Shown here piece after piece: positions 46,375 to 55,484 of a stretch of DNA of 64,000 bases. The stretch's first letter is position 1. Each line of letters begins with the position of its first letter. This DNA is from CBDCUC01 sp965222485 (lineage in GTDB: Bacteria > Pseudomonadota > Alphaproteobacteria > Rhizobiales > Hyphomicrobiaceae), in assembly GCA_965222485.1 (NCBI GenBank), contig CBDCUC010000007.1:29593-93592 (forward strand), written 5' to 3'. The notes beneath the pieces were generated by a model. The model was given only the letters and a program-made list of their open reading frames with translations. It was not told the DNA's origin and searched no databases. The position numbers were made by a program, and so were the translations under genes.

Positions 46375-48336
46375 CTAGCGGCCGAACAAATTCTTCTTGG
46401 GTCTGCGCGCGGCAAAATGCTGGCCTATGGCGTGTCTTATGGACCGCAGGCAAATGCCTTCATTAGCCACCTGTGTTCCTGCCTTACCTGTCAATCTTGG
46501 CAGGCCACCCGCATTCTCGTTGAAGCCGGCGTGATGAAGGCCAATCACAGTCCAATGTTTTGTCTCGAAGACCGGGCTCCCGGAATTTCCAGGTTGGGTT
46601 GCAGCGCGATAGTGTAGATAAACCGGATCGTCCTCACCTTTGCGGCGAGGCCCGTAATCCACCAGCATGCCGTTTGCACCCGTTAGATCAAAGACACGGG
46701 ATAGAGACAGTGGCCCGCCAAGTGGATGGCCAATGACACTGACGGCAGTCCCGTCGCGACCATCATCATCAGGTTTCAGTTTCACTTCAGGGGCCGGGAA
46801 TGGCATGGTTTCGATATCGGCCGGAACGTTTTCGACTTTTAACAATGTGGCATCATGCAAATTTGATGGCGATTGCCACTCAACCGTTGGATCAAATTGA
46901 AGCCGCATGCTGCCGGCTCCTTCGAGCACGATGTCAATATCTGCTGGCTCCATGGTGTCGGGTTCGAACCAGCCAGAATCCTCATTTGGGTCACCAACCA
47001 CGTGGGCGTTGGTTAGCACGTAGTGATCGTCACCCAACGCGTCGTGCAAGTCACTTCCTTTGATCAAGAAACCTGTTCCGATCGTGCCATAGTCGCGGTG
47101 CTTCATTGCGGTGACGCTGCGAGCCCGTGCTACAATAGTCTGGATTTCGTCCAGGCGTTGATAGCCAACACCCTTGAACATTGTCTCAAATGCTCGTTTG
47201 TGCGGGGGAGACTTAGCAAATTCTGCCATTTCATTGAGACTTTTGCTCGGAAGGCGAAAAGCAGCTTCAGGCTGGGTGATTAATGCCTCCTTCAATACCG
47301 AAAGGATCGCGCCACCACCGCCATGCATTGGTGTTAGTCCCCAAAGCTGCTCAAGTTGACGTATTGTCGAGGCAAGGTTGAACGCGTCAGTCTTTTTGTT
47401 GCTCACATATCGGCCAAAGAAATCTGCCGCGTTCTCATAATCATTGAGTGCCAAATATGCTTCGCCCAGCGTCGCCAAAATCCATGGGTCATCAGCCCCC
47501 TCCGCACGCGGCTCCAAAGCAGCGATCAGTCTTCGCGCAAGCCTTTCGGGCGCGATGGCGCTGGGGTTAACAATGTCACGATGACCGTCATTTCTTGCTC
47601 TTATCAATAGGGCAATCAGATTAATCCCGTGCCAGTAGTTCTCACCTGGAAAGTCTGGATCGTAACATGCACTATAAGCTCGAATGGATGCCTCAAGCTC
47701 AGGACGAAAACGGGTGCGGACGGAGGCCACGTCGGGTGCCGCGCCAACATTGTTTAAATAGATTTGCTTGTAAGCTCTCCCCACCAAACCTGACGCCTCA
47801 GATTGCACTGCGTGCGGTACATTCCCCATCTTGGAGATGGATTGGAGCATTTCGATACCGGCGTGCATTTGGCCGGAGTCAATGAGCGCCTGTCCATAAA
47901 GGCAGCGGACGCTGGTGTCATCGGGCAGGTGAATGAGCGCACGCTCGCTCGTTTTGGCCAATAAGTCGAACATCCTGACAGACTTGAGTGCCGTCAGTAC
48001 ATCGCGCACTGTGTCATCGTCAACTTGCGCGGTCGGATCGGCTAGCAGGGCATAGAGGATTTCCCACGACCTGATGAGTTGCTTGTATTCACTAGGAAGA
48101 TTCTTGGCCGCTTCCTTGATTTGATTCACCAGAGCGTAGGGATTAGGCTTGCTGCCCGCATTTCGCGCGGTACCATTGCTCAATGCTTCAACGAGACGAA
48201 AAGTTCCGCCTGCCGATATCGGTCGGCCGTTATCCCGCATCAACTTGTGCAACTGGCCCATATACTCTTGCACGGCGGGCCAGTCCCCTTCCTTGGTTGC
48301 GGTTGTAATGCGTTCTATGAGTTGCTCAGTGGTCAT
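46375..48336 (-). CDS. TPR-type (TRAFs-binding-like) protein with C-terminal trypsin-like peptidase
   Basis: A 653-residue cytoplasmic protein. Residues about 1-370 are helical repeats of the kind seen in TRAFs-binding/TPR-S regions of bacterial conflict proteins (SWEILYALLADPTAQVDD; ALIHLPDDTSVRCLYGQALIDSG; TLGEAYLALNDYENAADFFG). Residues about 400-640 are a trypsin-fold serine peptidase with the full triad: TNAHVV (His), HDATLL (Asp) and PGNSGSPVF (Ser). Trypsin-like domains of this sort act as effectors or processors in NTPase-linked defence systems (family knowledge). No signal peptide is present. It follows the lysozyme-like gene by 52 bases on the same strand and is likely cotranscribed. 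Confidence 0.8.
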   Translation of the reverse strand: MTTEQLIERITTATKEGDWPAVQEYMGQLHKLMRDNGRPISAGGTFRLVEALSNGTARNAGSKPNPYALVNQIKEAAKNLPSEYKQLIRSWEILYALLADPTAQVDDDTVRDVLTALKSVRMFDLLAKTSERALIHLPDDTSVRCLYGQALIDSGQMHAGIEMLQSISKMGNVPHAVQSEASGLVGRAYKQIYLNNVGAAPDVASVRTRFRPELEASIRAYSACYDPDFPGENYWHGINLIALLIRARNDGHRDIVNPSAIAPERLARRLIAALEPRAEGADDPWILATLGEAYLALNDYENAADFFGRYVSNKKTDAFNLASTIRQLEQLWGLTPMHGGGGAILSVLKEALITQPEAAFRLPSKSLNEMAEFAKSPPHKRAFETMFKGVGYQRLDEIQTIVARARSVTAMKHRDYGTIGTGFLIKGSDLHDALGDDHYVLTNAHVVGDPNEDSGWFEPDTMEPADIDIVLEGAGSMRLQFDPTVEWQSPSNLHDATLLKVENVPADIETMPFPAPEVKLKPDDDGRDGTAVSVIGHPLGGPLSLSRVFDLTGANGMLVDYGPRRKGEDDPVYLHYRAATQPGNSGSPVFETKHWTVIGLHHAGFNENAGGLPRLTGKAGTQVANEGICLRSIRHAIGQHFAARRPKKNLFGR

Positions 48337-48388
48337 GGCTTTAATTCTCGATAAGTGTTTCTATTGTGCAGATTCACTCAATAAGCAC

Positions 48389-51130
48389 TCATGAGCTGGA
48401 AGAAACTTCCGTTGCTGATTGAACTGGCCCGGATGCCGAAAGACTAGTGGTGCCAATATCGCGGGTCATGATCTGCTTGGACCATCGCTGGCAAGCTAGC
48501 TTTGCAAAGGGTGCCGCAAAATCATGCATGTCGTTTATTGTCGGTTCAATGATTTCCTCGACAAGGATACGAGCAACGATTTTGTTGATCGGCGGAATCA
48601 AGAAACACTTAGCAAGAAGAAAAGTCTCCAGAAATGCCAGCAGTGAAGCTTGACCGGTCACCTTTTGTGTAGCCGCCTGCGTCAGGGCATCAACGATAGC
48701 TCCACGATCGCGAGCGTCCGTATCACTGTCGCCGCAAATGAGCTCATAGATAGAGCGTTCCACGCGTGAAAATGCAGCCTTTCCGTAGGCTATCAAGCCT
48801 TCAACATTTTCACGGTTTAGGTTTTCCAGGCGTTCCAGTTTTTCGCTAGCAAGCCATCCCGGATCAGAGTCTGCGGCGCGGGCTCGCCGACCCAGTTCCA
48901 GGTAAAGGTTCTCTAAAGGCGTCAGGCCGTATTGCAGTGTCCGTGATTCAAGCCCTATCACGGAGGCAACGGTTGTAGGCGAGTTGCTGGCAACTGCAAT
49001 TGGTGATGGCGTCAAAATGTTAAGCTCAAGTCTGTCGTCCAGTGCGGGGGAATAAACACCGTCTGCGACAAGCCCTTTTTCGGTTTGGAACTGCCAAAAG
49101 GCCTCCTTTGTTTTTGGCCCGAAGCGCCCGTCCGCGTCGACGTTAATGGCCACCTGAAGTGTTTCGACAGCCGGGCCACGTGATCCTTGTCGTAATCGCG
49201 AAAGCCGCTTGGTAACCTCGTTGATGTCACCATCGCGTCCCGTCACTCTCATGTCTGCGGCAATGGCTGCTTCCAGTCCCGTCAGCAGGACATAGTAGAA
49301 GACGTGACCGTGGTCACCATCCCCCGCCTGCCTCAACCCGAGGGCGTCTCGAAAATTACGCCATTCCCCGGCATGGCGATTGCCCGACCGAATTGTTCCT
49401 CGGATGACCTGACAGCCGAAGGATGAAAACTCTGCGGAGCGGTGTCGGTCGCGGAAGGAGGGGTGAATATTGTCAAACGGTGTGCCGGGAACAATCTTAT
49501 CGTCAACTTCATAGACAAGGTTGTTGGTATTGCGATGAACCGCAAACCTTTCGTGTTCGCGCAGGCAACCCTGGTGTGTGCGATGTCGGCCGACAACATA
49601 GCGATAACAGCCAGCGGGCAACATATTCCCTGATTTCTGAGTGCTTGCGTAATAGGCAACAGCAAAACGATTGGGTACGGTTGAAGCACGAAATCCCGAT
49701 AGAAGTTGTCGTTCGACATCATAAACGCCGATGACACACCGGAACGTTTTATGATTGGGTTTGACTTCCCTCAATCTTAACGAGGGAAGCTCTACTTGCT
49801 GGTTGCTGTCTTCTTTGGTGCCGTTCTCCGCCTCCAGTGTAACACCACGCAATCCGAACACTATCTTGCCGTTGTGCGACATCTCAGGCTCAAACCGGTT
49901 AGCTCGGACAAGCAAATCAAGGTCGCCCGCGCTGAAGGAGAAAATCTTCCCGGCCAGTCCGGTACGGTCTTCCTCGACAAGGTGTTGGTATTCCGAACTC
50001 AGCGTATCGTTATTGGTCCAATGGACCTTCGACCAGTCTGATCGACGCTCCAATGCCATGCGCTCTTCATCGCCCATCGCAGAGGCAGGTTCTGTCTCTT
50101 CTCCATCCCAATGTTCTCCATCGCCATCACCTTCGTCCGAGACGGCATCTGGATAGACCTTCTCTAACGACGATACACGCCGGTATTGCGAGTGCCCGAC
50201 GTGGCGTTGGGGGATTGCAATTGTGTCTGCCCCGTCGCCACCGCCGTTTGCATCGCCAGATCCTGTCGAAGATATCGTGCCCGCTGCCAGCGCGTTCGAT
50301 TGTGATGGAGACATTGCCGAAAACACAGGAGGTGGTGGAAGTTCGATTTGATCCCTGTTGCGCGCGTCAAGTAGACCATCCTCAAAAAGGCGCGCCTCGG
50401 CATCACGCCGTTTGAGGAGCCCGCGCAACCCACGGCCCGCCCAAAGACGCTTCATGTTGCGAATTTCAGTGGGAATATCGTCGAGACGCCCCGCGCTGAT
50501 TGCTCTGCGGATATTGCGCATTTCTCGGCGGCGATTGCCTCTCATGCTTGAACCACGATTGTAGACAAGTGAGAACAATGACCCGAAACATTTGGGATGT
50601 AACTGATTGGCACCTGGAAACGCGGAAAGGGTCAATTTGCCAAACTTTACGACGGTTGTAAGTTTGTAAACCTCAAGCGCGGCTTGCCAGTCAACTTCGA
50701 CGTCTCGGACCTGGCCCAGGAGAGCCTCCGCCGGACGCCCCTTCACACCGACAGTTGTCAGGAGCTTTTCTAGCGCATCCGCGCTCAGCCTTGCGCCCCA
50801 CGCTGCAGTTACCTCTTCACGAGTGTTGTAGCCAAGGTCGTAACCAATCCCGATCGTAACGCCGGACTGGTACTTCGGCCAGATCGGACGCCTAAACCTA
50901 CGCTGATATCCACGCTGCCCTCCCACCTCATAATAGAGAACGAGCTCGTGGGCCTCTTGGGCAATCCACGGATTAATGTCATCTGCAGTTAGGCTACGAA
51001 TATTTTCCGGAACCAGTAAGTCCGGATCTAGTGCTTCCAGGCTATCAGGATCATAGCGCTCTGAGAGCTCTCGGTTTTGATCAACCTCATCGTCCGTCGG
51101 CAACAAGCCGAATCTTTCAAGAAAATCCAT
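48389..51130 (-). CDS. lysozyme-like and peptidoglycan-binding multidomain protein
   Basis: A 913-residue protein without a signal peptide or membrane helix. Residues about 58-270 look like a T4-lysozyme/pesticin-type domain: Glu 68 in YYEVGG is the candidate catalytic residue, followed by P-I-W-P...SGVTIGIGYDLGYNTREEV and later FGSLFSLVYNRG. A Gly/Ser/Asp-rich linker lies at about 275-350. A peptidoglycan_binding_1 module is seen at about 640-700 (LRQGSRGPAVETLQVAIN...DGRFGPKTKEAFWQFQ). The last 200 residues are helical and unassigned. A wall-degrading enzyme kept in the cytoplasm would need release or export, as in lysis or effector systems. Its partner is the trypsin-TPR gene downstream. 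Confidence 0.65.
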   Translation of the reverse strand: MDFLERFGLLPTDDEVDQNRELSERYDPDSLEALDPDLLVPENIRSLTADDINPWIAQEAHELVLYYEVGGQRGYQRRFRRPIWPKYQSGVTIGIGYDLGYNTREEVTAAWGARLSADALEKLLTTVGVKGRPAEALLGQVRDVEVDWQAALEVYKLTTVVKFGKLTLSAFPGANQLHPKCFGSLFSLVYNRGSSMRGNRRREMRNIRRAISAGRLDDIPTEIRNMKRLWAGRGLRGLLKRRDAEARLFEDGLLDARNRDQIELPPPPVFSAMSPSQSNALAAGTISSTGSGDANGGGDGADTIAIPQRHVGHSQYRRVSSLEKVYPDAVSDEGDGDGEHWDGEETEPASAMGDEERMALERRSDWSKVHWTNNDTLSSEYQHLVEEDRTGLAGKIFSFSAGDLDLLVRANRFEPEMSHNGKIVFGLRGVTLEAENGTKEDSNQQVELPSLRLREVKPNHKTFRCVIGVYDVERQLLSGFRASTVPNRFAVAYYASTQKSGNMLPAGCYRYVVGRHRTHQGCLREHERFAVHRNTNNLVYEVDDKIVPGTPFDNIHPSFRDRHRSAEFSSFGCQVIRGTIRSGNRHAGEWRNFRDALGLRQAGDGDHGHVFYYVLLTGLEAAIAADMRVTGRDGDINEVTKRLSRLRQGSRGPAVETLQVAINVDADGRFGPKTKEAFWQFQTEKGLVADGVYSPALDDRLELNILTPSPIAVASNSPTTVASVIGLESRTLQYGLTPLENLYLELGRRARAADSDPGWLASEKLERLENLNRENVEGLIAYGKAAFSRVERSIYELICGDSDTDARDRGAIVDALTQAATQKVTGQASLLAFLETFLLAKCFLIPPINKIVARILVEEIIEPTINDMHDFAAPFAKLACQRWSKQIMTRDIGTTSLSASGPVQSATEVSSSS

Positions 51131-51416
51131 CGAAATTTATGCTTTCTTACGCCAAAGATAACATTCCCAGCAATAGAAGGATCTCACAACTCGGCTTTGT
51201 TATCCTGACGCAATTACTTTTCACAAAATTCCCGGCATTCGTAGGCCGAGGCTCAACGCTGGAGAAGCCTTAGCTTAGGGCAAAATTCGTCTAGGCGGCA
51301 ATACCTGCTTAAAAGGAGGTGGTTGCGCGCTAGCGGTGAACTGGCCGGATTGTAACGTCTTGATGGCAAGGACATCCCTGGCTTCACAAAAATGAACGGA
51401 TGGCCGTGGCTCTTTC
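51131..51416. other. gap upstream of the lysozyme-like gene
   Basis: About 285 bases lie between the hemolysin-III-like gene end and the lysozyme-like gene start. AAAAGGAGGTGG at about 51310 looks like a ribosome site, but no frame worth calling follows it on the plus strand. Confidence 0.3.
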
Positions 51417-52070
51417 TCAGGACATAACGGAGTGGTAGGTTGCGGCTAGGTGAAATATCCCAAAGAACTGAATAGTAGCTGCGAGCAAAACGGCGCCGTG
51501 CCAGATCGCCAAATGATAAGTCAGTCTTTCACTATGATAAATGACGACACCTGCACTATAAATGATGCCACCAGTCACCATCATTATGTAACCAATGTCA
51601 GTGAAGGATAGAGTCAATCCGTTGACAGCGGCGATCCCCGCTAAACCTATCCATCCGAAAATGAGGTAATAGGCCGTCGATACGCGATCATACACCGTCA
51701 TAAAGCCAACTCGCATGATTGCACCGAGTGCGGCCAGCGACCATACAATCGCTGTCAATGCCAGCATTGGCTTACCGTCGAGCGAATAGTAGATCGTTGG
51801 TGAATATGTTCCCGCAATCATAAGAAATATGGCCAAATGATCGCAAAGCTGAAGTAGCTCCTTTGATTTTGATCCTGATTGTGATGCCAAATTGTATGCC
51901 GCCGAAAAGCCGAACATTGCCATGGCGCCCAACGTGTAGGCGGCAAGTACGGCCAACTCGCCGCTGGAGCGAGGCCTTAGGTCCCCCAACCAGAGCACGC
52001 AAACTGCAGTTGCGCATGCTATCAATGATAAGATGTGAACAACAGCATCAGCCCGGTATGCGTGCTTCAT
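51417..52070 (-). CDS. hemolysin III / AdipoR-like (PAQR) membrane protein
   Basis: About 217 residues with seven transmembrane helices and the metal-site motifs of the PAQR/HlyIII family: ADAVVH near the start, SAAYN, DHLAIFLMIAGTYSP, and the C-terminal Ser/His motifs HSERLTYHLAIWHG. Eukaryotic relatives are zinc-dependent ceramidases; bacterial members are of unclear function (family knowledge). ATG 52070 opens directly with the conserved MKHAYRADAVVH; a TTG at 52106 is possible. It is the third gene of a run with the TIR-membrane protein and a secreted protein (67-base gap), so a role in the same membrane-directed system is suggested. Confidence 0.75.
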   Translation of the reverse strand: MKHAYRADAVVHILSLIACATAVCVLWLGDLRPRSSGELAVLAAYTLGAMAMFGFSAAYNLASQSGSKSKELLQLCDHLAIFLMIAGTYSPTIYYSLDGKPMLALTAIVWSLAALGAIMRVGFMTVYDRVSTAYYLIFGWIGLAGIAAVNGLTLSFTDIGYIMMVTGGIIYSAGVVIYHSERLTYHLAIWHGAVLLAATIQFFGIFHLAATYHSVMS

Positions 52071-52137
52071 ATTTCTGATTTTAGTCAATGCTGATGTCGA
52101 CACCAATGAATGATAGCCCTGCGGTTTCCTAATTCGT

Positions 52138-52620
52138 TTATTGCGTTTCTAAGTATTCTTCCAGAAAGTAGTGATCGCATCTGCCTCCCTGTGCATCATC
52201 GCTAATATCGTGTGGTTCTTCCTTGGCATCGTCAACTGCGCTAAGGACCGCATTGGCCGTATTCAATGCCCAATCACTGAATGAGACTTCTGACACATTC
52301 AATTTGCAGGACACGCTGTCAGCCAGGCCCTTTAGGCGCATCACTTGCTCATCGTCAAACCAAAACGAGCAGATCTTTAAATCCACCGCGCCGATAACGG
52401 AGAACTTGTTGCCGCCAGCCTTGCGGGCCTGGAATCTTTTAACACTTACCTGAGGAGGGCAACTGGATATACCTGCATCGGCGACCCGTTGCCTAATCTT
52501 GTCCGGAAGCTCTGTTGTCTTTATCAGAGCTGTGAACCGTTCCGATGGAGTCTGTGACATCGCCTGTGATGGAGCAATAACAAAAAGCGCAACTGCCAGT
52601 ACGAGCGATAACATACACAT
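52138..52620 (-). CDS. secreted hypothetical protein next to the TIR membrane protein
   Basis: A 160-residue protein with a signal peptide (MCMLSLVLAVALFVIAPSQA) and a mature part with several cysteines (SSCPPQ, KICSFW, VSCKLN, GRCDHY) that could form two disulfides. ATG 52620 has AAGGAT 7-8 nt upstream, and a longer frame to 52689 would spoil the signal peptide. I do not recognise the family. It starts 28 bases after the TIR gene stop and is probably its operon partner in the periplasm. Confidence 0.6.
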   Translation of the reverse strand: MCMLSLVLAVALFVIAPSQAMSQTPSERFTALIKTTELPDKIRQRVADAGISSCPPQVSVKRFQARKAGGNKFSVIGAVDLKICSFWFDDEQVMRLKGLADSVSCKLNVSEVSFSDWALNTANAVLSAVDDAKEEPHDISDDAQGGRCDHYFLEEYLETQ

Positions 52621-52648
52621 GAGAACATCCTTTAGGTCATTGTTGTGT

Positions 52649-54175
52649 TTATTTGGAGCTAGTTGTGCTACTGGATTTTTCTGCGTCAACCTGTGTCAGC
52701 CAAGTCCTGAAAAAGCTTGTCGCAAAATACAGAACCAAGAAAATCAGCAGCAACAAGAACACTGGCTTTGGCATAGTTGGACTTAGGAAATGAGTGTTTA
52801 GAAGCGTGCTGGCGTTCTCGGCGAACAGTGCGCCTGTCAGAAACGCGCAAACCCAAAATATGACGTTGATCTTGTGCCGGTCCGGATGGCCTGTCAGATA
52901 GCGCTCAGCAAGGACACTCCAGCTATAATAGAACAGCCCCACGATAAGAAAGCCAAGATATATGCCCGCATCAAGCGGGTCGCTGCCGACAAGCTGCTTT
53001 TTGCTGACAAGGCCTGGCACATAAAATACAAACCATGAAAATCCTATCGCACCGCTTAGAAGGACATTGGGCACTGCCCGATTAATTGCCCACGGCCGCG
53101 CACCGAAGGTCACAACACCTAACGTGGCAACAAACAGGACCCAATAAAGGTAGAGCATGCCGATACCAATAAGGTAGGCGTTTGCGGCGTCTTGTTCGGC
53201 CTGTGCACCTAACAGCAGTTTTTCGTAAGCGGGCTGACATTTGGCAAATCGATTAAGGAGATGGTCGAAGACAAAGACGCTGTCGCCACCGGCGCATTCC
53301 AGTTTTCTTGCCCGAATCGATCCGTCACTTTCGGTCACTGAGTATGTCGCAGGCTGAGATTCAACTAGGTTGGGAATGCCTTCTAGCTTGTCAAAATACG
53401 TCAATGTGCATGTGATCAGCAGCACCGCCATTACGATTGCAGCTCGGCCAAATCTTGTAAGCTGCTGAGCAAAAACTGTGCGAATACCCCGCGCCAAGTA
53501 GTAAACGGAGAATGGCATAAATGCGAGGGTAAACCAGAAATAATTGGAGTGGGTAAAGAACACCAGCCAGAACCATTCAACAAGCGCACCGGCCATAGTT
53601 GGTTTAGTGCCCTGCCAGTCGGAGACGGCATGCCAAGCTGATACGCCGTGTGCATGTATGAACACAGACAACGGAATGGCAAACGAAATTAGCCACGTGA
53701 TTGCGGCGATGGCAAGAGATGTCCGGTGAGAAAAGCGCAACGGCACGTGATCAGTCGTTCGAATCGCACGTGGTTCATCAAGACGCTTGCTGATAACCGC
53801 AAGAACTTCCTGCAACTGTCCGCTGTAGAGCTGACCTTTCCAATCATTCAGTGAAACGGTTTGAAAGTGCCTGAAACCAAGCGGCGGCTTGACGTTGTCA
53901 ATGACGATTGGGAGAAGCGTTCCGGCTTCTGCACCGAATTGAGCCTCGTCCTTTACCCAGCCAGAGCCGACTGACGTCTCGCTCCATATGACAATAATGC
54001 ACTGCGCTGCTGACAGTTGCTGCTTTATCCGCTCGTCCCAGCGTTGACCTGGCTCAATATCTTGGTCCCACCAGACATCAATATTCCTGGACTCCAAGAA
54101 CTCCACCAGCCTTGCGACCAGTGCCCGATCCTCACTCTTGTAGCTAACGAAAACCGTCCCCGCCGAAGCTGTCAC
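52649..54175 (-). CDS. TIR domain fused to a multipass membrane domain
   Basis: A 508-residue protein. Residues 1-130 form a TIR domain: VFVSYKSEDRALVARL, then VWWDQDIEPGQRW, and WVKDEAQFG with the candidate NADase Glu 77. From about residue 155 to the end there are about eight transmembrane helices, with one large loop of about 80 residues between the third and fourth that contains two cysteines. The start is GTG 54175. TIR domains make NAD-derived signals or destroy NAD (family knowledge). A TIR attached to such a large membrane part suggests a membrane sensor or a channel-type effector. It heads an operon with a secreted protein and the HlyIII-like protein. Confidence 0.75.
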   Translation of the reverse strand: MTASAGTVFVSYKSEDRALVARLVEFLESRNIDVWWDQDIEPGQRWDERIKQQLSAAQCIIVIWSETSVGSGWVKDEAQFGAEAGTLLPIVIDNVKPPLGFRHFQTVSLNDWKGQLYSGQLQEVLAVISKRLDEPRAIRTTDHVPLRFSHRTSLAIAAITWLISFAIPLSVFIHAHGVSAWHAVSDWQGTKPTMAGALVEWFWLVFFTHSNYFWFTLAFMPFSVYYLARGIRTVFAQQLTRFGRAAIVMAVLLITCTLTYFDKLEGIPNLVESQPATYSVTESDGSIRARKLECAGGDSVFVFDHLLNRFAKCQPAYEKLLLGAQAEQDAANAYLIGIGMLYLYWVLFVATLGVVTFGARPWAINRAVPNVLLSGAIGFSWFVFYVPGLVSKKQLVGSDPLDAGIYLGFLIVGLFYYSWSVLAERYLTGHPDRHKINVIFWVCAFLTGALFAENASTLLNTHFLSPTMPKPVFLLLLIFLVLYFATSFFRTWLTQVDAEKSSSTTSSK

Positions 54176-54763
54176 ATCATCCCCTCAATAATTGAATCAA
54201 AGAAAATCATTGCGTACTTGTGAACTGCATTGGTTTCATAAGAGAAATCATGCCAAAAGTTATGAGATTCACTTCAAGAAGAAGATTGCTCCTTCGCAGA
54301 CGGTGATACTGGTTACTGCAAGTGAGTTCAAACACGAGCCTAAGAATGGAGCATTGTAGTGGGTGGTCTTTTCGATCGAATATTATGCCAGCACATCTTA
54401 GCTGTAGCCGTCAATGCTCAAGGGTATTTTGGGGCGTGTCATAGCCTTATGAGATAAAGCAAGCTGCTTGCCATTTTAGTAGCGGATGTCGATCCAGCTC
54501 CGGCCAATGTCCCCCGCTTATTTGTAAGACCAGACGTCGACAAGCAAATAGAATCGTCGGCTTCGGGCCAGGCGCGTGCTTTGAGAGCTCTGAGCACGCG
54601 CCCGCTTCACTCCTGATACCGTACGTTTGCGATGCAGACCGGGAACGGCAACGCGATACCCCCAACTCCGGAAACTACGCTGCGCCGCAACGAAACGTCG
54701 AGGTGGGCCAGAAGGCGACGTTGCTTTAACCTGCTTGGCCACTATGCCAAATGCACGAGGTTG
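54176..54763. other. non-coding region upstream of the TIR-membrane operon
   Basis: About 590 bases between the start of the TIR-membrane gene and the end of zur. It should carry the TIR operon promoter near 54200-54350, which is AT-rich, and it contains the diverged repeat at 54625-54715. Short open frames here are Arg/Ser-rich noise. Confidence 0.4.
54625..54715 (+). repeat. diverged dispersed repeat, island copy
   Basis: Bases 54643-54715 are about 74% identical to the block at the start of the right inverted repeat (61491-61563), including GGCAACG, CCGGAAA and AAACGTCG. The relation appears only between genes. It may be an old member of an intergenic repeat family. Confidence 0.35.
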
Positions 54764-55180
54764 TTAGACAGCGGGGGTAGCGCATTGCGCACATGTGCCA
54801 CGTAATTCAAACGTCATAGATTGTAATGCGAATGAGTTTTTTTTGGCCCATTTGAGGGCCGGAGCTGTCATGACGGGATCGGTCAGCTCTTCAACGCTAC
54901 CGCAATCATTGCAAATAGCAAACATAGAACTTGTATGCTCATGACATTCATCATGACTGCAAGCGAGGTATGAGTTTAGCGACTCAATCCGGTGTACATG
55001 CCCAATTGCAATAAGGCGCTGCAGTGCGCGATACACCGTAGCTGGTGCAGCAATACCAGAACCCCGCAGTTTATCGATGAGCTCGTATGCACTGTGAGGC
55101 CGATGATCTTTGCGAAGTGCATCGAGGATCAAAGACTCTTTTGAACTGAGAGCTTCAGTCTTTGCGCGCCGTTTGTTCAA
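54764..55180 (-). CDS. zur: zinc-uptake regulator of the Fur family
   Basis: A Fur-family repressor that binds DNA when zinc is present. The winged helix runs LILDALRKDHRPHSAYELIDKL ... AAPATVYRALQRLI, with APATVYRAL the recognition helix. The dimer domain has the structural zinc pairs CNDC and CAQC, plus the HEHTSS loop for regulatory zinc. I prefer TTG 55180 (GGAG 8 nt upstream), giving 138 residues; ATG 55249 would give 161 with no ribosome site. It diverges from the zinc-linked COG0523 gene, and a strong palindromic operator lies between. This context, with DUF1826, separates it from an iron-type Fur. Confidence 0.85.
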   Translation of the reverse strand: MNKRRAKTEALSSKESLILDALRKDHRPHSAYELIDKLRGSGIAAPATVYRALQRLIAIGHVHRIESLNSYLACSHDECHEHTSSMFAICNDCGSVEELTDPVMTAPALKWAKKNSFALQSMTFELRGTCAQCATPAV

Positions 55181-55398
55181 ATTCGATCTCCAATGTCGTC
55201 GCTTTTGTTGCTCCAATGGAGCATTACCGATGTCAGCGGCCAAGCCCATATAATCTGATCTATTTTGGACAAGTGTTGGCTACTTGAAACGATAGCGGTT
55301 CGCAGTGCAACAAGCGGCTCTAACTTACCGGACAAGCCAACAACAACACGATCACCACGAGGCAAGCATGGAACGGCAGCCATCCCGTCATCCATAAG

Positions 55399-55439
55399 AA
55401 CATCCGTCAACTGCACTTGACGGATGTTATAACATCCGT
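55399..55439. promoter_or_regulatory. Zur operator with two overlapping palindromes
   Basis: ACGGATGTTATAACATCCGT (55420-55439) is a perfect 20-base palindrome centred on the ATGTTATAACAT core used by alphaproteobacterial Zur. Its left half also pairs with AACATCCGTCAA (55399-55410) to form a 12-bp hairpin (partner 55417-55428) around CTGCAC. Three half-sites therefore lie within 41 bases, which would allow two Zur dimers in alternative registers. The site is about 45 bases before the GTPase gene and faces zur on the other side. Confidence 0.8.
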
Positions 55440-55484
55440 TTTTATGGCCGCAAATCCGAATTTTTCAGAACAAGGATGCTTCCG

